Shown: positions 1 to 8,603 of the stretch, one piece after another
Layout of the letters: the number at the start of each line of letters is the position of its first letter
Position numbering within the stretch: position 1 is the first letter of the stretch
Source of the DNA: an uncultured Bacteroidaceae bacterium
GTDB taxonomy: Bacteria; Bacteroidota; Bacteroidia; Bacteroidales; Bacteroidaceae
Assembly (NCBI GenBank): GCA_905233765.1
Contig: CAJOCU010000008.1
Span: forward strand, 38,978 to 102,977
Direction of reading: 5' to 3'
Length of the DNA: 64,000 nt
Translations under genes and position numbers: made by a program
The notes under the pieces: generated by a model
The model's database searches: none
Told to the model about the DNA's origin: nothing
Seen by the model: only the letters and a program-made list of their open reading frames with translations

Positions 1-996
1 TTATAAAACCATCAGCGTAATCGCTCCGACAGCTATCAGAAGGAGGGTGAGGATGACGAACCAAATATTGCTCAACCATGTATGTGTGAGTGCGATGAAG
101 TGCCCTGCTGCGGGTACGACAGTAAGGAGCCACAGGGGGTAGAGATCGGGGAAATGTGCCGGTTGAGCCACCAACCATGCCAAGAGAATCACTTGAAGGG
201 TCAGGAAGGTGTAATGACACATGCGTACTCGAATCTTGTCGTCATAACTCTTGCGGAGATAGTGGATAAAGCCCGTGAGGCTCAGGAGCATGGTGATGCC
301 GAAGGTCGCGGTTTCGGCGCGATGGTTCTCCATCTCCCATTGCCATGTGAATGGCTCTCGGAAGGGCTCGATGATAGCTGCTGCGTGGTGTAATAGAGGC
401 GCAAAAGTGGTGACCGAGAACAATGGCGCGCCTATTTCAGAATCTATGAAGAGGGATGCGGTTGCGCCGCCAACTATAGTAGTAGTCCAAAGGACATACG
501 GTGCCAATAGTGCGATGAGCGAAGCGCTCAGTCCACTCCAACTAAGGGAACGTAAATAGACACCTTGGTTCCACAGCATGACGGGTGACAACAATAACAA
601 TGGCGCCCAAAATAAGCTTCCAATAGCTAGGAATAGAAAGGTGTGGAAGGTATGGGCCTCGGGATGAGGATGATCATAGGTCTGTAGGACATAATAGATG
701 CTGATGGCCAGACATAGTTGGCATAGCGATCCTGTGTTGATGGGGTGTAGGAAGCTACTGACTGCCATCAATAGAAGGAACAGCGACGAAATGATACGTG
801 AACGTGCGCGTAGAAGCGCTTGTTTGGCGGTGGTCTCCAAGACAATGTAGGCGGTCAGCGCACACGTCAGCCACCCAAACAGAGACATCAGAGGGTCGGT
901 TCCCTGCGGCATCCACCACAGTAGCGTCGTCAGGACACAAGCTGTGGGCAATGTCGCTGAGCTCTCAGCTATCTTATTTTGCAACCGCCTTTTCAT
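1..996 (-). CDS. Polytopic inner-membrane protein, unknown function
   Basis: The 331-residue product is almost entirely hydrophobic, with about nine or ten predicted transmembrane segments separated by short loops, and it ends in a hydrophobic run. I recognise no catalytic motif or named family, so no function is assigned. The frame is complete: TAA lies on the window edge and the ATG is at 996. It follows purD by 40 bases on the same strand, so it is probably the last gene of the cysE-methyltransferase-peptidase-purD run. The gap carries a 7-base-phased repeat that also covers the purD stop codon. Confidence 0.75.
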   Translation of the reverse strand: MKRRLQNKIAESSATLPTACVLTTLLWWMPQGTDPLMSLFGWLTCALTAYIVLETTAKQALLRARSRIISSLFLLLMAVSSFLHPINTGSLCQLCLAISIYYVLQTYDHPHPEAHTFHTFLFLAIGSLFWAPLLLLSPVMLWNQGVYLRSLSWSGLSASLIALLAPYVLWTTTIVGGATASLFIDSEIGAPLFSVTTFAPLLHHAAAIIEPFREPFTWQWEMENHRAETATFGITMLLSLTGFIHYLRKSYDDKIRVRMCHYTFLTLQVILLAWLVAQPAHFPDLYPLWLLTVVPAAGHFIALTHTWLSNIWFVILTLLLIAVGAITLMVL

Positions 997-1014
997 CGCT
1001 CATTGGCCCCATTC

Positions 1015-1049
1015 TTCACTCCTTATCTTTCACTCTTCACCCTTCAAGG
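1015..1049. repeat. Heptanucleotide array across the purD stop codon
   Basis: Five consecutive 7-base units such as TTCACTC and TTCACCC run in phase from the gap after purD into its last codons. The purD TGA (1037-1039) is inside the array, so the repeat supplies the protein's C-terminus. Confidence 0.7.
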
Positions 1050-2326
1050 TCTGCGCCGATGTCGCGACGGAAGTACTTGCCTTCGAACTGTATCTGCTGT
1101 GCACCGGAGAAGCTGCGGGCCAGCGCCTCTGCCTTGTCCTTGCCGTAGCTGGAGACAGCGATGACGCGACCGCCGGCCGTCACCACCTGACCATCGGCAT
1201 TGAGGGCTGTACCGGCGTGGAAAATGACCTGTTCATCGTTAAACTTTAAACGTTCATCGCTCAACGAGATAACCTTCCCCTTCTCATAGTGTCCCGGGTA
1301 GCCACCGCTGACCAGCATCACGCACACGGCAGAGCGCGGGTCGAACTCTATGGTGCGGCTGGCGAGGTTGCCCTCGGCGACACCTTCCAGAAGTTCCACG
1401 AGGTCGCTCTTGATGCGCAGCATCACGGTCTCCGTCTCGGGGTCACCCATGCGGCAGTTGTACTCAATGACCTTGGGATTGCCGTCGCAGTTGATGAGGC
1501 CGAAGAAGATGAAGCCTTTGTAGTCGAGGCCTTCTGCGGCCAGACCTTCCACCGTAGGACGGATGATGCGCTTCTCGACCTTCTGCATCCATGCCTTGTT
1601 GGCAAACGGGACGGGCGATACAGAGCCCATGCCGCCGGTGTTCAGACCTGTGTCGCCCTCACCGATGCGCTTGTAGTCCTTGGCTTCGGGCAGGATCTTG
1701 TAGTCCTTGCCGTCGGTGAGCACGAAGACAGAGCATTCAATGCCACTCAGGAATTCCTCGATGACCACGCGCGCCGAGGCCTGTCCGAACATTCCTCCCA
1801 ACATCTCCTTCAACTCCAGCTGTGCTTCCTCCAGCGTGGGCAGAATCAGAACGCCCTTGCCGGCGCAGAGACCGTCGGCCTTCAGCACGTAAGGCGGCTG
1901 CAGGGTTTCAAGGAACGCGAGGCCTTCGGCTAGATGCTCACCGTCGAAGGTCTGGTAGGCGGCGGTGGGAATGCCGTGGCGCTGCATGAAGCCCTTGGCG
2001 AAGTCCTTGGAGCCCTCTAGCTGTGCACCGGCTTTCGAGGGGCCGATGACGGGGATGCCTTTCAGTTGGGCATCGTCGCGGAAGAAGTCGTAGATGCCCT
2101 TCACCAGCGGGTCTTCGGGGCCCACGACCACCATGTCGATGTCGTTGCTGAGCACAAACTGCTTGATGCCCTCGAAGTCATCAGCTTTCAGGACTACGTT
2201 CTCGCCCACCTCGCAGGTGCCGGCATTGCCGGGAGCGATGTAGAGTTTATCTATCTTGGGCGACTGTGCTATTTTCCAGGCGAGGGCATGTTCGCGACCG
2301 CCGCTCCCGAGTAATAGGATGTTCAT
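1037..2326 (-). CDS. purD: Phosphoribosylamine-glycine ligase
   Basis: GAR synthetase joins glycine to phosphoribosylamine using ATP, the second step of de novo purine synthesis, in the cytoplasm. The 429 residues match the usual family length. The N-terminal GSGGREHA motif and the ATP-grasp stretch [11 protein letters not shown] (about residues 148-158) are diagnostic, and the metal-binding region [10 protein letters not shown] and the C-terminal domain are present. It sits between a DPP IV-type peptidase and a membrane protein on the same strand. Around residues 355-366 the coding sequence contains a 35-base heptanucleotide-phased repeat (1231-1265) reading [14 protein letters not shown], in a surface-type region where relatives vary. 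The C-terminus also runs into a similar array. Confidence 0.97.
   Translation of the reverse strand: MNILLLGSGGREHALAWKIAQSPKIDKLYIAPGNAGTCEVGENVVLKADDFEGIKQFVLSNDIDMVVVGPEDPLVKGIYDFFRDDAQLKGIPVIGPSKAGAQLEGSKDFAKGFMQRHGIPTAAYQTFDGEHLAEGLAFLETLQPPYVLKADGLCAGKGVLILPTLEEAQLELKEMLGGMFGQASARVVIEEFLSGIECSVFVLTDGKDYKILPEAKDYKRIGEGDTGLNTGGMGSVSPVPFANKAWMQKVEKRIIRPTVEGLAAEGLDYKGFIFFGLINCDGNPKVIEYNCRMGDPETETVMLRIKSDLVELLEGVAEGNLASRTIEFDPRSAVCVMLVSGGYPGHYEKGKVISLSDERLKFNDEQVIFHAGTALNADGQVVTAGGRVIAVSSYGKDKAEALARSFSGAQQIQFEGKYFRRDIGADLEG
1231..1265. repeat. Heptanucleotide array inside purD
   Basis: Five 7-base units in exact phase (for example GTTAAAC, TTTAAAC) lie inside the purD reading frame without disrupting it. 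They match the unit type seen between genes at 2332-2359 and 38658-38685. Confidence 0.75.
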
Positions 2327-2331
2327 ATTTC

Positions 2332-2359
2332 GTTTAGAGTTTATCGTTTAACGTTTAAT
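2332..2359. repeat. Heptanucleotide array upstream of purD
   Basis: Four 7-base units (GTTTAGA, GTTTATC and two variants) end five bases before the purD ATG. On the purD coding strand they give an A-rich, unstructured leader with no Shine-Dalgarno sequence. Confidence 0.8.
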
Positions 2360-2409
2360 GGTCCAGGAGTTCAAAAAGCTCAAGAGTTTAAGGGAGGCTG
2401 GGAGAGGGC

Positions 2410-4626
2410 CTATTTCAGGTAGTCCTCGAAGTAGCGCGTGATGCGTTCGTGGAGGTGTACCTGGTCGGTGCCGAACATATTGTGGCCGTCGCCGGGATAG
2501 AGGAAGAGGTCGGGCTGCGTGCCGGCATCGATGCTGGCGCGGATGAAGGAGAGCGTGTGCTGCGGCACACAGGTGGGGTCGTTGTAGCCCAGGATGATCT
2601 GCAGGCGACCCTTCAGGTTCTTGGCCTTCGGCAGCAGGCCACTGGAGGCGTAGCCCTCGGGATTCTGCTGCGGCGTGTCCATATAGCGCTCGCCGTACAT
2701 CACCTCGTAGTATTTCCAATCCACCACGGGCCCGCCGGCGACGCCCACTTTGAAGACATCGGGGTAGGTGCACATCAGGTTCGTGGTCATGAAGCCACCG
2801 AAGCTCCAACCATGAACACCCATGCGGTCGGCATCCACGTAGGGCAGCGTCTTCAGGAACTCCACGCCCTTCATCTGGTCCTTCATCTCCTCATCGCCGA
2901 GGTGGCGGAAGGTAGCCTGCTCGAACTTCTGGCCGCGATACTGCGAGCCGCGGTTGTCGAGCACGAAGATGACGTAGCCCAGCTGTGCCATGTAGATTTC
3001 CCAGCCGCGGAAGTAATAGCCGCGCGAAGCCTGCACATTGTGGGCATGAGGGCCGCCATAGACATAAACCACGGTGGGGTATTTCTTCGTGGGGTCGAAA
3101 TCCACGGGTTTGATGAGGCGGTAGTAGAGGTCGGTCTCGCCATCGGCAGCCTTGATGCTTCCGCTCGTGATTTCAGGCACATTGTAGTCCTTCCACGGGT
3201 CTTCGGCATCCAACAACGTCGTGCTCTTGCCACTCTTGGTGTCTGTGAGCGCTACGCGACGGGCGACGGTGGGCGACGAGTAGGTGTCGATGAGCTGGGC
3301 GCCGCTGGCGCTGAGCGTTGCGCTGTGCACACCCTCGCCCGCAGACAGCAACCTACATTTTTCACTGACATTTTTAATTTGCACTTTGTGAATCGTGTGG
3401 TGCAGCGGGTGCGTGACATTGCCGATGAAAAGGGCCGTTTTCTCCTTCTGGTTGAAGCCCAGGAAGTCGCGCACGGTGAAGTCGCCCGGCGTGAGCAGGG
3501 TCACCTTCACGTGGTTGCAGGCAGTACCTCCGCCAGCCGCTTCGCGCCATTCGGGGTACATCTTCTTGGACAGGTCAATGAGGTACAGGTGGTTCCAGTT
3601 GTCGCGGCTACTCTGCATGACGACCTTCGTGGCATCCCACGGCAGGAACGCCAGCGTGTGCAGCGGCTCCACATACTTCGGATGCTTCTCCTCGATGATC
3701 GGTTCGGCGTCTTTTGCACCGGTGGTGGCGTTGTAGCCGAAGAGCTGCATGAAGTCCTGGTCGCGGTTGAGCTCGAAGACATACAGCTTGCTGCCGTCGG
3801 GCGCCCATGAGAGGTTGGTCATGTAGTCCGTCTTGGGCTTCGGATTCTGCAGCCACACCGTCTTGCCCGTAGGCACATCGAAGACGGCCACGCTGACATC
3901 CTCGCTCTCCTCGCCCGCCATCGGGTATTTATCCACATAGGTGGCGGCGATGCGCTGTGTGATATCCACCTGCGGGTAGCTGGGGATGCGGCTCTGGTCC
4001 TTCTTGTAGAACGCCAGGCGCTGACCGTCGGGGCTCCAGAAGATACCGTTGTAAATACCGAACTCCTCACGGCTGACGCTGTGGCCATAGACGATGTCAT
4101 CGTTGCCGTCCGTCGTGAGCTGCGTGCGCTGGCCGTCCGTCGTCTGCACGAAGACATTGCTGCCGATGCAGTAGGCCATCGCGCGGCTCTCCTTGTTCCA
4201 CACCAGTTCCGAGGCCCCTTCCTGAATCTGACCGCGCCACACCACCTCCTTCTTCTCGAAGTCGATGAGGATGATCTCCTTGGGCGTCTGCACCTTCACC
4301 ACGGGCTGCTCGGCATAGGGAAACGTGAGGTTCGTGCACGAGCGCACAATCTTCTCGCCCAGCACCTCATTCAACTCATCAGCGCTGAACAATTTTTCTC
4401 TCTCACTTTTAATTTTTCCCTTTTCATTTTTAATTACCTTCGCCTCCTCCACCGTCAGTTCCACAGGTATTTCACCCCACCACGTGGAGAACATATACTT
4501 AGGTTGCAGGTTCCAGAACGTGGAACCACCTCCGAGGAGGTCATCGAGCGTAAAGCTCTTCTTGGTCGTCTGTGCTGTCATAGTTGTTGCTACCAACAAT
4601 ACTGCCAGTAAAAATGTCTTCTTCAT
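2410..4626 (-). CDS. Secreted S9 peptidase, dipeptidyl peptidase IV type
   Basis: This serine exopeptidase should remove X-Pro or X-Ala dipeptides from peptide N-termini outside the inner membrane. Residues 1-19 form a signal peptide ending in a Thr-Ala-Gln type site. A DPP IV-type beta-propeller spans roughly residues 90-450. The alpha/beta-hydrolase domain follows, with nucleophile motif GWSFGG, an Asp in GYNDP and the catalytic His in GDGHNM. The 738 residues are close to the size of periodontal Bacteroidales DPP IV. It lies 26 bases after the RNA methyltransferase gene and 83 before purD. Two heptanucleotide arrays are read through in frame, one near residues 414-423 and one near residues 65-78. 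Confidence 0.93.
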   Translation of the reverse strand: MKKTFLLAVLLVATTMTAQTTKKSFTLDDLLGGGSTFWNLQPKYMFSTWWGEIPVELTVEEAKVIKNEKGKIKSEREKLFSADELNEVLGEKIVRSCTNLTFPYAEQPVVKVQTPKEIILIDFEKKEVVWRGQIQEGASELVWNKESRAMAYCIGSNVFVQTTDGQRTQLTTDGNDDIVYGHSVSREEFGIYNGIFWSPDGQRLAFYKKDQSRIPSYPQVDITQRIAATYVDKYPMAGEESEDVSVAVFDVPTGKTVWLQNPKPKTDYMTNLSWAPDGSKLYVFELNRDQDFMQLFGYNATTGAKDAEPIIEEKHPKYVEPLHTLAFLPWDATKVVMQSSRDNWNHLYLIDLSKKMYPEWREAAGGGTACNHVKVTLLTPGDFTVRDFLGFNQKEKTALFIGNVTHPLHHTIHKVQIKNVSEKCRLLSAGEGVHSATLSASGAQLIDTYSSPTVARRVALTDTKSGKSTTLLDAEDPWKDYNVPEITSGSIKAADGETDLYYRLIKPVDFDPTKKYPTVVYVYGGPHAHNVQASRGYYFRGWEIYMAQLGYVIFVLDNRGSQYRGQKFEQATFRHLGDEEMKDQMKGVEFLKTLPYVDADRMGVHGWSFGGFMTTNLMCTYPDVFKVGVAGGPVVDWKYYEVMYGERYMDTPQQNPEGYASSGLLPKAKNLKGRLQIILGYNDPTCVPQHTLSFIRASIDAGTQPDLFLYPGDGHNMFGTDQVHLHERITRYFEDYLK
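3358..3385. repeat. Heptanucleotide array inside the DPP IV gene, copy 1
   Basis: Four 7-base units (TTTTTCA, CTGACAT and two more) lie in the propeller-coding part of the peptidase gene. The reading frame is open through them. Confidence 0.6.
4393..4434. repeat. Heptanucleotide array inside the DPP IV gene, copy 2
   Basis: Six 7-base units, 42 bases in all (including TTTTAAT twice), encode a Lys/Glu-rich stretch near the N-terminus of the mature peptidase. Six units equal 14 codons, so the frame is kept. The local composition is far more AT-rich than the flanking gene. Confidence 0.8.
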
Positions 4627-4652
4627 GAGCTAATCGGTTGTTAGATGACTAG

Positions 4653-6194
4653 TTAATCTTCATCTTCGTTGCGGTTGCCAAAGAAGCGGCGACGGGCTTC
4701 TTGACGAGCTGCGCGGTCATTGCCTTTAGCATGGTAATCGCCACGCTTGAAGGAGGATCCACTTCCTCCACGACGCTCCCCTCGCTTGAAATCGTCTCGG
4801 TCGTTAAAGCGACGACGGCGGTCGCCATCTTCTTCGCGGCTGTATTTATTGAAGCGGTGGTGCTCAGCGCGGTCGTTGCGTTCGCCATCGCGGTCGAAGT
4901 CGCGACGTGCCTTGAAGCGTTTCTTCTCGGCCATCTGACGGCGTTCGTCGTCAGTCTTGATAGTTCCTCCAGCTGCACGGTGGGCATTGAGACGTCCATC
5001 GAAGAGGACATACTTGCGCAGTTGGCATTCTAATGAACCATTATATAATGGTGTCTTCAGCGACGGTTTCAGGCCTATCTCCTCGAAGCATTCATCATGG
5101 TAGCTGAGAATCCAGGCCTCGCCACCCGTGAACTCGCGCTTCAACTTCTGACCGATGGTTTTATATAAGCCTAACAGGTCTGGGGAGGTGATGCGCTCGC
5201 CATAGGGTGGGTTGGTGATGATGAGAGGGCGCTCATTGTTTTCCTCATCGGTTGAGGCAGGGAGCAACGGGCTCCTTGTGAAGTCAGCCATCTCGATGGT
5301 GATGTCCTTGCTGAGGCCGGCAGCCTTGACATTGCGCAGGGCAATGCCGACGGCTTTGGCATCGATATCACGTCCGTAGATGTGATGGTCGAAGTCACGC
5401 TCGTTGCTGTCATCGTTGTAAATTCTTTCGAAGAGGTCGCGGTCGAAGTCGGGCCATTTCTCGAAGGCATAGCCCTGACGGAAGACGCCGGGAGCGATGC
5501 CGCGAGCGATAAGGGCGGCCTCGATGCAAAGCGTACCGCTACCGCAGAAGGGATCCAGGAAGTCACTCTCGCCATGCCAGCCAGTCATCAGGATGATGCC
5601 AGCCGCCAGCACTTCGTTGAGCGGTGCAGCCACGGTCTCTTGACGATAGCCGCGACGATGCAAACTCTCGCCGCTGCTGTCGAGGGCAAGAGTGGCATCG
5701 TAGTCGGAGATGTGGATGTGTAGTTGGATGTCTGGGTTAGAGACGCTGACGTTTGGACGTGAGCCGGTACGCTCACGGAACTGGTCGGCAATGGCATCCT
5801 TCACCTTGTATGCTACGAACTTGGAGTGGTGAAACTCATTTGAGAACACCACGCTATCGACAGCAAAAGTTGTTTGCGGCGACAGATACTCCGACCAGTC
5901 GATGGCCTTCACGGCATTATAGACATCGTCGGCGCTCTTGGCCTTGAAGTGTTTGATGGGTTTCAAGATGCGGATGGCTGTGCGCAGGCAGAAGTTGGCA
6001 CGGTACATCAGCTCCTTGTCGCCCGTGAAGGTGACCATGCGACGACCAATTTGGATGTCGGAGGCGCCGAGCTCTGTGAGTTCCTGTGCTAGCAGGGGTT
6101 CCAGACCTTGGAAGGTCTTGGCGATTAAAGGAGAAGACCCACCCTCTCCCGTTAGGGAGGGGAGTGGCTGGCACGTAGTAGTATTATCAGTCAT
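4653..6194 (-). CDS. THUMP-domain class I SAM-dependent RNA methyltransferase (RlmL-like)
   Basis: Probably methylates guanine N2 in 23S rRNA, like the N-terminal half of E. coli RlmKL. A THUMP domain lies near residues 60-165. The Rossmann methyltransferase domain has DPFCGSGT (about 215-222) for SAM binding and the catalytic NPPYGER motif (about 328-334). The last 100 residues are a highly charged Arg/Asp-rich tail, likely disordered and RNA-binding. The first 25 residues, before the conserved IAKTFQGLE start, are encoded by a GC-rich palindromic repeat (6136-6172) and look like an added extension. It lies between cysE and the DPP IV gene on the same strand. Confidence 0.92.
   Translation of the reverse strand: MTDNTTTCQPLPSLTGEGGSSPLIAKTFQGLEPLLAQELTELGASDIQIGRRMVTFTGDKELMYRANFCLRTAIRILKPIKHFKAKSADDVYNAVKAIDWSEYLSPQTTFAVDSVVFSNEFHHSKFVAYKVKDAIADQFRERTGSRPNVSVSNPDIQLHIHISDYDATLALDSSGESLHRRGYRQETVAAPLNEVLAAGIILMTGWHGESDFLDPFCGSGTLCIEAALIARGIAPGVFRQGYAFEKWPDFDRDLFERIYNDDSNERDFDHHIYGRDIDAKAVGIALRNVKAAGLSKDITIEMADFTRSPLLPASTDEENNERPLIITNPPYGERITSPDLLGLYKTIGQKLKREFTGGEAWILSYHDECFEEIGLKPSLKTPLYNGSLECQLRKYVLFDGRLNAHRAAGGTIKTDDERRQMAEKKRFKARRDFDRDGERNDRAEHHRFNKYSREEDGDRRRRFNDRDDFKRGERRGGSGSSFKRGDYHAKGNDRAARQEARRRFFGNRNEDED
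6136..6172. repeat. GC-rich palindromic repeat, copy A
   Basis: The arms CTCTCCC and GGGAGGGG flank a GTTA loop, with a GGGTGGGTCTT-type flank on the minus strand. The element is read in frame as residues of about 8-20 of the RNA methyltransferase. Related copies lie at 9844, 35444, 46734 and 53556. Confidence 0.75.
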
Positions 6195-6206
6195 GATTGT
6201 AATTTC

Positions 6207-6238
6207 GTTATGGCGTTATATCGTTATGACGTTATTTC
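6207..6238. repeat. Octanucleotide array between cysE and the methyltransferase gene
   Basis: Four 8-base units of the form CGTTATnn lie between the end of cysE and the start of the methyltransferase gene. The cysE C-terminal codons continue into GGGTGGGTCTT sequence similar to the GC-rich repeat. Confidence 0.65.
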
Positions 6239-7158
6239 GATGGGGTGGGTCTTCTTTGCAGAATCCTCTTCCCAGGTTCTACATCTTCTGTCACCCAAAT
6301 ATTACCGCCGATGACAGCATCGTGGCCGATAGTGATACGTCCCAGGATGGTGCTGTTAGCATAAACGATGACGTTGTCCTCGAGGATTGGGTGGCGAGGA
6401 ATGCCCTTGATGGGGTTGCCATTGGCATCGACCGGGAAGCTTTTGGCGCCCAGCGTGACACCCTGATAGAGTTTTACGTTGTTGCCGATGATGCAGGTAG
6501 CCCCAATGACCACACCTGTACCGTGGTCAATGGTGAAATGGTGACCGATAGTGGCTCCCGGGTGGATATCGATGCCCGTCTCGGAGTGTGCCATTTCTGT
6601 GATGATACGTGGGATGAGAGGAACGCCCAGTAACAGTAGTTCGTGGGCTACACGGTAGTTGGTGAGTGCCTTGATGACAGGATAGCATGAGATGACTTCG
6701 CCATAACTCTCAGCGGCGGGGTCGCCAACGTAGGCTGCTTCCACATCCGTCGAAAGGGTCTGGCGGAGGGCCGGCAGGCGCTCGATAAAGGCGCGTGAGA
6801 GCTCGCTGGATTTCTTTCGACGCATGTCCTGCGCTGTGGTATAGGTGTTGCCGTAGGCCTCTACTTCGTTCCAGCCTGTGGCAAAGCACAGTCCAGCCTG
6901 GATCTGTTCGCAGAGGATGCCATAGAGCTTCTCGATGGCTACGCCGATATGAAAGACGAGGTTTTGGTTGTTCACATTGCTCTTCCCATAGAAACCTGGG
7001 AAGAGAATGCTGCGACATAAGTCCATAGCCTCAGCCAGTTCGGGTTGAGAAGGTAGCGGGTCGCCGTCCCTATGTTCGTGGAATAGGCCGCAGAGCGATT
7101 GTGGGCTGGCCAACTCCGTGGCCACCGTGGTTAGTAAATAATCTGTAGAACGATTCAT
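6232..7158 (-). CDS. cysE: Serine O-acetyltransferase
   Basis: Transfers acetyl from acetyl-CoA to L-serine, giving O-acetylserine for cysteine synthesis. The helical N-terminal domain covers about residues 1-165. The left-handed beta-helix follows, with hexapeptide repeats and the family signature around GIDIHPGATIG and IDHGTGVVIG; the catalytic His and Asp lie in this region. The 308 residues fit the longer, EpsC-like Bacteroidota form. A -7 box (TACCTTTG on the minus strand) ends nine bases upstream of the ATG, so the transcript leader is only a few bases long. It is the first gene of a five-gene minus-strand run. Confidence 0.94.
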   Translation of the reverse strand: MNRSTDYLLTTVATELASPQSLCGLFHEHRDGDPLPSQPELAEAMDLCRSILFPGFYGKSNVNNQNLVFHIGVAIEKLYGILCEQIQAGLCFATGWNEVEAYGNTYTTAQDMRRKKSSELSRAFIERLPALRQTLSTDVEAAYVGDPAAESYGEVISCYPVIKALTNYRVAHELLLLGVPLIPRIITEMAHSETGIDIHPGATIGHHFTIDHGTGVVIGATCIIGNNVKLYQGVTLGAKSFPVDANGNPIKGIPRHPILEDNVIVYANSTILGRITIGHDAVIGGNIWVTEDVEPGKRILQRRPTPSK

Positions 7159-7166
7159 TTCAGGCG

Positions 7167-7174
7167 CAAAGGTA
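7167..7174 (-). promoter_or_regulatory. Bacteroidota -7 box for cysE
   Basis: TACCTTTG matches the TAnnTTTG consensus exactly. A clear -33 TTTG at normal spacing was not found. Confidence 0.65.
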
Positions 7175-7235
7175 GTGATAATTTACGATTTACGTCTGTC
7201 AAAAAGTGAAATCTTTCATCAAATGGTCAAAAAAG

Positions 7236-8486
7236 CTATTCTGTTGTGGCGGCATCGATACGGAATAGCTTGTCGCTATGGCGAATCTTCGCATCAACTT
7301 TGAATGAGACATTGGCTCCCTGATGTGCTATAGGAACAGCTGTATTCGTGTCATCGTGCATTTCTTCAATGACACCATAAAGAGCCCCTGTCGTGGGACC
7401 AGTGACAAGAAACTTGTCACCCACGTGCAGCTCAGCAGCCTCGATGTGGAACTCGCCAAGGCCAAGGCGTGAGTAGTATTTTGTCCCACGACCCACATAC
7501 ACTTTTCGTTCTGTGGCTTGTGAACCATAGTTTTCAGTCCATTCTCCTAGGCGTTGTCCCTGATAATAGCCATCCCAGAAGCCACGGTTGAAAACAGTGG
7601 ATAGGCGGCTGTCGAAGCTGTCCTTGAGCACCTCGTTGAAATGGCCGTTGAGGATAGCCGCCAGCGCTTCGCTGTAGCATTCTACCACCGTTTTTACGTA
7701 CTCGGGTCCTCGTGCCCGACCTTCTATTTTGAAAACGCGTACGCCTGCCTCCATGAGCTGATCCAGGAAGCGGATGGTTTTCAGGTCTTTGGGAGACATG
7801 ATGTATTTGTTGTCCACTTCCAGTTCGATGTCTGTCTCTTTGTCTTTAACCACGTAGCTACGACGGCAAATCTGCATACATTCGCCTCGATTGGCCGAGC
7901 GCCCTGTGTTCTGTAGCGAGAGGTAGCATTTACCTGAGACTGCCATGCAAAGCGCCCCATGACAGAACATCTCGATCCGGATGAGTTGCCCCGATGGGCC
8001 ACAGATATTGTCTGCCACGATCGCCTCGTAGATCTCGTGCACTTGCCTGATATTCAGTTCGCGAGCGAGCACAACAACATCTGCGAACTGTGCGTAAAAG
8101 CGGAGCGCTTCGATGTTGGAGATATTCAGTTGAGTGGAGAGATGTACCTCCACACCGATTTTATTAGCATAAGTCATCACGGCGATGTCGCTGGCGATGA
8201 CGGCGCTTATACTTGCTTCTTTCGCGGCATCCAGTATTTCGCGCATCAACGGTAGATCTTCGCCATAGATGATGGTGTTGACAGTCAGGTAGCTTTTCAC
8301 TCCATGCTGACGGCAGGTGTCAGCAATCTCTTTCAAGTCACTAATGGTGAAGGTGGAGGCCGAGTGGGCACGCATATTCAAGTGCTCGATGCCGAAATAT
8401 ATACTGTCGGCACCCGCTTGTAGCGCAGCAGCAAAGCTCTCTCGGGATCCCACGGGAGCCATGATCTCAAAATCTTTACGCTTCAT
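7236..8486 (-). CDS. U32 family protein, TrhP/RlhA-like RNA hydroxylation enzyme
   Basis: Members of this family hydroxylate tRNA wobble uridine or 23S rRNA cytidine, and the protease name is historical. The N-terminal PVGSRESFAAALQAGADSIYFG-type TIM-barrel start and the Cys-rich stretch (CHGALCMAVSGKCYLS, NRGECMQICRR) that ligates the Fe-S cluster are clear. A small C-terminal beta domain follows (from about residue 330). I chose ATG 8486: the frame continues upstream, but those codons cross the -7 box at 8492-8499, and the conserved family start is MKRKDFEIMAP. It is divergent from rnr. Whether the substrate is tRNA or rRNA is not decided by the sequence. Confidence 0.88.
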   Translation of the reverse strand: MKRKDFEIMAPVGSRESFAAALQAGADSIYFGIEHLNMRAHSASTFTISDLKEIADTCRQHGVKSYLTVNTIIYGEDLPLMREILDAAKEASISAVIASDIAVMTYANKIGVEVHLSTQLNISNIEALRFYAQFADVVVLARELNIRQVHEIYEAIVADNICGPSGQLIRIEMFCHGALCMAVSGKCYLSLQNTGRSANRGECMQICRRSYVVKDKETDIELEVDNKYIMSPKDLKTIRFLDQLMEAGVRVFKIEGRARGPEYVKTVVECYSEALAAILNGHFNEVLKDSFDSRLSTVFNRGFWDGYYQGQRLGEWTENYGSQATERKVYVGRGTKYYSRLGLGEFHIEAAELHVGDKFLVTGPTTGALYGVIEEMHDDTNTAVPIAHQGANVSFKVDAKIRHSDKLFRIDAATTE

Positions 8487-8491
8487 GGCGG

Positions 8492-8499
8492 CAAAGGTA
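8492..8499 (-). promoter_or_regulatory. -7 box for the U32 gene
   Basis: TACCTTTG on the minus strand lies six bases before the ATG, predicting an almost leaderless transcript. It rules out the upstream in-frame start. Confidence 0.65.
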
Positions 8500-8573
8500 A
8501 TGACTTTTTTGCAATCCCCATTCATGAAGTTTAAAAAACTGCCCTTTTCTTATCGCTCAAAAAAAAAAAACTG

Positions 8574-8581
8574 TATCTTTG
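8574..8581 (+). promoter_or_regulatory. -7 box for rnr
   Basis: TATCTTTG matches TAnnTTTG. Initiation about six bases downstream would leave a leader of about 17 bases to the ATG at 8604. Confidence 0.7.
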
Positions 8582-8603
8582 CCGCAGCAAAGAACCTAAA
8601 ACC

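Noticed and set aside
2449..3810. 453-residue open frame opposite the DPP IV gene
   Set aside because: It is antisense to an intact peptidase, has His/Val-rich shadow composition and no promoter or recognisable domain.
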